From Siphonodentalium dalli (taxonomy: Eukaryota > Mollusca > Scaphopoda > Gadilida > Siphonodentaliidae): a stretch of 64,000 bases of DNA. The number at the start of each line of letters is the position of its first letter. The stretch's first letter is position 1. Made by a program: the position numbers and the translations under genes. The notes under the pieces were generated by a model. It was not told where the DNA came from. It made no database searches and was given only the letters and a program-made list of their open reading frames with translations. Where the stretch lies: NCBI GenBank assembly GCA_032622095.1, contig CP136063.1, positions 68,337,897-68,401,896 of the forward strand, read 5' to 3'. This document shows, in pieces, positions 58,312-64,000 of this stretch.

Positions 58312-60680
58312 AACACCTCAAAAAGTAAGTCCCCCTCATATAATACCTTATATCTGCTATTCGTGTTATTCGTCCGATCGTGTTGAAATTTTGAACGAAT
58401 TGAAAATATGGTAAATGCAGTACATTGCGGTAGTTAATTATCCGGATAGTTTTCTAACTTTCTTCTGATTGTTGCCTGATTGGAAAATTTGCCATTTTGG
58501 AAAATATCACTTTCAACTTTGACCCTCAACGGAATCGTGGGTGATCAGTGTTTGTTAAGTGTCACCGACCTTATTACTGCATGGGATTTTCTTGGTACTG
58601 TATGGAAATTTATGGGTATGCTTTTGAACTACCCCCTCTTGTCCACTACATTCACTCGAAAGGACCCGTGCCCCATGCGGCGGAACAAGGAAGTGTTATC
58701 GCCATAAATTTATTGAAGGCAAACAACCCGCAAAGCAGGTCACTCAAAGGATAGGTTTATCACCGAATGCGACAAGAAAACTCAGCCACATTTTAAGAAA
58801 CTGTTTGTAGGAAGACCGCTTTGAAATTGAACTGTCTTTACAAGCAGTTTCTTGAAATGAGTTTTCTTATCACATTCGGTGAAAAAAACATTCTACGAAC
58901 GACATGAGTTACGTAGATGTTTATAACCAACAAATATGTGGCATTAACACTTAATTGGTCCACCACCAGGGACAGGGATCCTTTCGAGTGAATGAAGTGG
59001 ACCAGCTATAGGGTGGTTCAAAATTATGCACATAAATTCCCACAGAGTGACAACTGGCCAAGTTCAAGAAAATTCCACACAGTAATAAGGCCGGTGACAC
59101 TAGTCTTAGCAAACACTGACCACCCAGTGTATGCACCAACACACGATTCAGTTGAGGGTCAAAGTGTGATTTTTGAAAATGGCAAATGTTCCAATCAAGC
59201 AACAATTAGAAGAAAGTTAGAAAACTATCGGGATAATGGACCTATCCGTAAGTACCGCCCCATTTTAAATTATAGCCAATGAGCCGATAGCTTAATCGTC
59301 GATGCGACATGTGTCTGTCTAGCGATATGGGAAACACCACAAGCGACCCCCCTAACAACCATTGTAAGCAGTAGGTGGTTTACAAACACCAGGGCAAAAT
59401 ATCAGTTATTTAGCTACAAAGGTGTTGAAATGTGCACGAGGAACATGTCCGGTTGACGAACGATATCTATACAAATATCCCGGAGTGTTTGTAGTTCGGT
59501 TTCCTAAACCAAAAAGTAACTCAGACAACTGTTTACTCTGGATTAAACAATGCCAACGACCACACTCGGATCCTAATGTTATTTAAAGTCCAATGTTAAT
59601 ATAACAAATTTCAAAATAAAAAGTGGAAATAGTAGTCCCGATCGATGATGCGTTATGAATATTAATTGTGCCACGAGTATTTTTTTTATGTGAAGTGTTT
59701 TTCGTTATATATGTATACATGTATTGCTGTTATAACACCGTGGTAATATTTAGTTCAAATAAATATTCACACTAACCTGTAGGATCTTCTGCGAACGTTT
59801 TACTGAATCCGTTTGAGAATCTAAAGCTGCCTCCATATTAATGCGATAATGCACATGTAAATTGGAATCAACAAATGTTTTCCAAGAGAATTACCCGAAA
59901 TTTCACACATTGCACGTGCTTCGCGTTGTATACACGCAGCCACACGACAACACGTAAATGAATCCATGATAGTCAGCGTTTTATTTAATGTACTTTAGTG
60001 ACGGCCGAATAGGATGTGGAATTTAAAAAGACCACTATTTGATAATCATTTGCATCCGGTCGCAAAGTTGTCGGCACCTCTAATGTCGCCGGGGCTAATG
60101 CAGGATACTCGATGTATGATGAACTGATATCGTTATATTTATTTCGACAAAAGAGGGATTATAGATTAATTACCTCATGTACACCTCCGGTTAGCTTATT
60201 TCATCAAGGTGTGAACTATTAGCTTCGATCTTAGATATTCTATTAGATATTGAAGTTATAATGGCTTCTGATACACCGTTTGATTCAACGTAAACATCGA
60301 TCTTTGTTGGTTATCGGAAATGGCAAAACAAATTTTCAAATCTGGTTCTATTTTTGTTTATATCTAACGACAGTCACTTTTACAAGATGCACATACGCAG
60401 AAGCTATATGATCGTGATACATGGAGTTTAAAAACACAGTCCATTCTCACCCGAGGCCATTTTAGGTATGAATATGTAGCGATATTGAGATGGCTTGTGG
60501 TGCTTAATGACAGTAACCATATAGCCTATAGGTGGGCGGAACCTACGGATAGGTCCATTAACCAAAATGTACTGCATTTACCATATTCTCAATTCGTTCA
60601 AAAATTCAACACGATCGGGTGAAATAACACAGGAGATATAGGGTATTATATGAGGGGGGACTTACTTTTTTTTAGGTGTT
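58312..60680. mobile_element. Large foldback element interrupted by a nested element
   Basis: Arm 1 (58312-58680) starts 'AACACCTCAAAAAGTAAGTC'. Arm 2 is its inverted partner, ending 'CTTACTTTTTTTTAGGTGTT' at 60680, and is split by an insertion at 59236-60558. Shared internal blocks include 'TGGTAAATGCAGTACATT', 'ATAGTTTTCTAACTTTCTTC' and 'CACTCGAAAGGA(C/T)CC'. The ~280-bp centre carries another foldback: 'TCACCGAATG' ... 'AAGAAAACTCA' (58759) against 'TGAGTTTTCTTATCACATTC' (58858). Short frames in the arms match nothing known. Confidence 0.75.
59236..60558. mobile_element. 1,323-bp TA-flanked element nested in the foldback
   Basis: TA dinucleotides flank both ends (59234-59235 and 60559-60560). 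The terminal repeats are 'ATGGACCTATCCGTA' + AGTACCGCCC at left and the complement of 'GGGCGGAACCTACGGATAGG' + TCCAT at right; the outer 15 bp are perfect. The uninterrupted arm 1 supplies the empty site ('GTTAATTATCCGGATAG' against 'GGTTA|...|TATCCCGATAG'). TA target duplication suggests a Tc1/mariner-like non-autonomous element. No transposase frame is visible. Confidence 0.7.
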
Positions 60681-61163
60681 TACAATCCATGTATGTTAAA
60701 AACTATATATCAAAGCCAAATAAAAGGGACCCATGCGAGTGATTATACGGTTCCATTGTCTTGATCTTTTATCATGGCCACAGTATGAGCTGATCTTAAA
60801 GAAGTGTTCAGTCAGATAACTGGGAGCCTCTGAGTCAGCAACCTTTTCCATCAACAGCTAGTAGCTTTCTTTGGTTTACTCACTGATCTACTAGATGTTA
60901 ACAATGGTTAGTTTATGATATTCTTTATATCCCATTGTAGAGCGACCATGTAATCCAAAACAGAACCCAATTAATTAATTAACCCAGTGTCATATGTGTG
61001 TGGTTTACCCTCATTAGTTATAGTTTGCGTACTGTACCAAGAACAACCAACAATAGTCGTTTGGTAAAAGGCGTTTGTGTATGTGTATATACTGTGCACG
61101 TGGTGAGAAAGGATGTGAAAATATTTTTTAAATCAGACGTGCCAAACTAAAGTTTATTTTTAA
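60681..61163. other. Intergenic, nothing recognised
   Basis: No gene or repeat evidence apart from the 3' flank of the minus-strand small frame. Confidence 0.35.
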
Positions 61164-61184
61164 ATATTTACACACCATACATGT

Positions 61185-61394
61185 TCACAAAGGGCGCATA
61201 CGTTCCAATTTGTTTAAATGTTCATCGCCAAACATACAACGGCCATTGCATTGATACACCAATAACCACACACCCATTGCCAAAAAAGTAACGAACGCCT
61301 TGACGAGTGACACGCTGCCAGCTCGCGGCAAATACACTAAACTGTTGGTTTCTCGGTTCTCTTTAACGACATTCGAGTTGTTTTCGGCTGGCAT
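61185..61394 (-). CDS. Possible 69-residue single-pass membrane protein (hypothetical)
   Basis: The minus-strand frame starts 'MPAENNSNVVKENRETNSLV' and has one hydrophobic segment at about residues 30-47 ('VKAFVTFLAMGVWLLVY'), then a short Cys-containing tail ('QCNGRCMFGDEHLNKLERMR') ending PL and a stop. An AATAAA signal lies about 27 bp past the stop (complement of TTTATT at 61153-61158), which supports a transcript end. The start context is weak (T at -3), so it may be the last exon of something longer. I recognise no family. It could be a small integral membrane protein or a chance frame. Confidence 0.33.
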   Translation of the reverse strand: MPAENNSNVVKENRETNSLVYLPRAGSVSLVKAFVTFLAMGVWLLVYQCNGRCMFGDEHLNKLERMRPL

Positions 61395-61559
61395 GTATCT
61401 TTTCTTTGTTATTTGACGTAAATACCGAGTACATTTTAATCACATTTAGTCCATGACCTCATACAACAGGGCCAGATATACTGGCAAATCTACACCCTAA
61501 AAGGGCATAATGATGATCTTTGCATGGCCCCAGATAATGCACTCCTGGTATCAACTTTG

Positions 61560-62110
61560 AAAATATGGTCTCCCATGAGAGTTAATTAAAATACATGAAT
61601 TGTCCCATGAGGGTTAACTAAAGGTTAACTAAAACATGGCCACACCCAGAGAGGGTTAATTAAAATATGGTCCAATGATGGTAAATTATAATAAGGTCAC
61701 ATGAGGGTTAAATAGAATGTGGTCACATGAGGGTCAATTATAATATGGTCCAATACATGTTAATAAAAATATTGTCCCATAACTGATCAGGTTTAATTAA
61801 AATATGGCTACATGGGGGTTAATACAAATATGGACACACAGGGTTAATTAAAATATTGGCACATGAAGGTCAATTAAATATGATAACATGAGGGTTAATT
61901 CAAGTTAAAATATGGTGCCATTATGAGGGTTAATTAAAATAAGTATATGGTGTCATCAGTGCTGATTAATCTACGATCCCACGGTGTGGGGGGGGGGGGG
62001 GGGGGGTAAATAAAAATATAGTCACATGAGGGTCAATTAAAATATAGTCCAATGACGACTAATTAAAATATTCCCCCATGAGGATCAACTAAACATGTTC
62101 CCAGTAGGAT
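61560..62110 (+). repeat. AT-rich ~28-bp minisatellite
   Basis: 'CATGAGGGTTAATTAAAATA' + TGGTC and variants repeat about 18 times with 24-32 bp spacing. A run of about 20 G interrupts the array at 61987-62006. Confidence 0.9.
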
Positions 62111-62859
62111 TAATTTCTGAACATTGTTCAATTCAAATATCATTCTGATATATGCTGCGTACACATAAATAACATGATGTTTAGATTAAGGCCACATTGT
62201 ATGTCAAGCAGCCAATGAGAAGGGTTAGTGTGTTGGAACTTTTCTTAATTCTTATTAACATCTCTTGTCATAGCTCAGATATACTGCGCACGCAAAGAAA
62301 TAACAAACATTGGTTAATTGGGAATTGGTTAATAATTACCATCCCAATTCATTTAGAATATAACATGCCGATATTTGTTGCGTATAAATAAATGAAAATG
62401 TTCACTAAACGCTGTTTAATAACATGTTAAACACCAATATAAACAAACAGCTCGAAGGGTTCATGTGTAAATTAAATTTCTTTTACCATCGTCAAATCCC
62501 CGTGCAATATAATAGTAGGTACGATTCCGATTTATATCACGCGAATATAAATCAAAGATGTTCAAATAACGAACAAAAAAGCAGGTTAATAAACAATAGA
62601 AACAATCAGCACGCAGTATGCACAAGGGTTAACGCAGGAATTCCCATTCCAATAACTGGGGACGGACTTAGAACTGAGCATAAAACATTATCGCCGCTGA
62701 CAAGCCATGGTTCAATAAAGCATATCGAGACGAGATAACCGCAAAGCGATACGTGAATAAATATCGCGATGAGATGCTACATCATCAGGAACACAAAAAC
62801 CAAAGAACATATTTAGTCACTTTTATCTCCATTGCTCCTCTGGCATGTCAGAAGTAAAA
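62111..62859. other. Intergenic, unrecognised 104-codon frame
   Basis: The + frame at 62424-62738 ('YDSDLYHANINQRCSNNEQK') has polar composition, no domain and no splice context; I do not call it a gene. Confidence 0.3.
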
Positions 62860-63906
62860 AACACCTTCACAGAAAACACACATAGATGGCATAATAAGGA
62901 CCAAGTATATAGCCCCGAGGGACGTACGCCACACAGGTCATATGTTTACTTTTGTTGTATGTCCCATTAATAACAGTGACTTGTGAATGATTCATTACAT
63001 ATGATTTGAAGTTTTTAACCAGGATAGGTGTTATCATTAAATCCCATTGCAAATAATATATCCAAAAGTATATGGTGGTCTATCATGTAAAATGCTTTTT
63101 GTAAATTTATCAGAATCATTCCTTGCTTTTATCCATTTGTTCACGGATATAACCTGTGAGATAGATTAAAGTTGACTCAGTCGAAAACCTTACCTAAATC
63201 CCCAAATGAAACTCGTACAAAAGGCCGACATTAGAGAGATATTTATCCAGCTGTTTTAATACAACATGTTCTAGAATATTTGACCAATACACACTTAAGA
63301 TGGATCGATACTGGCTATGGCCAATAATTACTTGGATTAGTTGTATCGTTCTTTTTGTAGATGGTTACGACCCGTGCCTCTTTCAAATGAGATATAATTT
63401 GTCCCTACGTAATTATAAATATGGATAATAACGTGTGTTAGAGGGGCCGCTATGACTGATGCATCGTCATGCAGGATTCGGACCGGAATTGTGTCTCATC
63501 CTGTTGTGTGGGATGGAGGAGTTCCAGCAAACAATCAGATTTCAAGTTCGTTGGCATCAGCAAACTTGCATGAGTTATGATTGATACCAGAAGCCGAATA
63601 ATAGATACAAAGGTTTGACCATATTTGCCTGAAGGAGATTGTTAGTATCTCTCCTAACTCCTAACTTACAAGAGAAGTTGTTAAATTCATTTGCCACTTG
63701 TTATTTATCCATCCATCCCATGTTTAGAGCGTAATTTAGCTCTAACTGCGCATAAAGATGCCACTTCATCAATGGCCGAAGTGAACATTGGTTTGAAGTG
63801 GCGCCAAGCCTCATCCACATCATCGCATTTTGTATCCTTTGACCAATCCAGTTTATGTATTATCTCATGGCATTTCTATATAGTCCTGCGCACGAACAGG
63901 GGTTGA
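62860..63906 (-). pseudogene. Decayed CR1/jockey-type LINE (linker and reverse transcriptase)
   Basis: On the minus strand, in order: 'KLDWSKDTKCDDVDEAWRHF' near 63850, which fits the endonuclease-RT linker; 'DASVIAAPLTHV' near 63450; 'ARVVTIYKKNDTTNPSNYW' near 63370 (RT block 1, normally followed by RPISIL); 'DHHILLDIL' near 63080 (the D.VDH block); and 'GYILGPYYAIYV' near 62900 (normally 'GSILGPLLFLIY'). Several stops and shifts separate the blocks, and the YADD block is missing at the 3' side. Non-functional remnant; the 5' part may extend past the window. Confidence 0.8.
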
Positions 63907-64000
63907 TATAAAGAATAGTAAATATAAGATGTCTACATAGTTTATATAAATTATATACTATCAAAACATCAGTCCATATTCAGGATGACACAAATATGAA

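Noticed and set aside
62424-62738. 104-codon frame
   Set aside because: Polar, no domain, no splice signals and no transcript-end signal.
53000-64000. TIR-domain exon expected after exon 5
   Set aside because: I searched the + strand frames for a 'MISYQWD'-like start or other TIR motif and found none; it may lie beyond the window.

Overview
The window is eukaryotic nuclear DNA from an animal. It is AT-rich, with short exons split by multi-kilobase introns, GT-AG splice sites, no operons, and a very high load of transposon remnants and tandem repeats. The repeat types (CR1/jockey-like LINE fragments, piggyBac-like TTAA elements, and short-element tails ending in 'TCAGGTGAGCTAAAA') suggest a lophotrochozoan, most likely a mollusc. 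That placement is inference from recalled repeat families, not a proven assignment.

I can support only one host protein-coding gene. It is a + strand multi-exon gene with exons at 26173/26374-26895, 35216-35283, 36571-36806, 47489-47608 and 52786-52977. All four splice joins keep frame, and the joined product reads as armadillo-type helical repeats. It resembles the ARM region of the invertebrate ARM/TIR-type innate-immunity proteins, but no TIR domain lies in the window and the 3' end is missing. The long exon has a coding-like 54-codon stretch that opens exactly at a splice acceptor and is cut off by one in-frame TAA, 13 codons before a well-placed ATG.

Layout. 0-25 kb: no convincing host exon; dispersed repeats, a piggyBac-like 3' end (7.8-8.4 kb), a repeat carrying an internal 42-bp minisatellite (9.8-12.0 kb) with an inverted, contracted relative at 19.4-19.9 kb, a terminal-inverted-repeat element (21.9-23.2 kb), and an exact 285-bp duplication whose second copy sits inside a 15-bp direct repeat (23.2 and 24.3 kb). 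25.8-26.1 kb: LINE 3' end. 26.2-53.0 kb: the ARM gene. Intron 1 holds hairpin-bearing TTAA elements, a 143-bp and a 129-bp tandem array, and a foldback-ended element. Intron 3 holds a reverse-transcriptase fragment, a GC-rich 143-bp satellite with an internal inversion, a TTAA-element end and a 60-unit 27-bp array. Intron 4 holds a ~40-bp array and mollusc-type interspersed repeats.

53-64 kb: a second 439-bp TTAA element, a piggyBac-like element with a broken transposase, a large foldback with a nested TA-flanked element, a possible 69-residue membrane protein on the minus strand (61.2-61.4 kb), a 27-bp-class AT-rich array, and a decayed LINE on the minus strand to the window edge.

No rRNA, tRNA or CRISPR was found. 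The most striking unexplained structure is a family of six ~69-bp hairpins whose inner stem changes on both sides together while one position stays unpaired in every copy.
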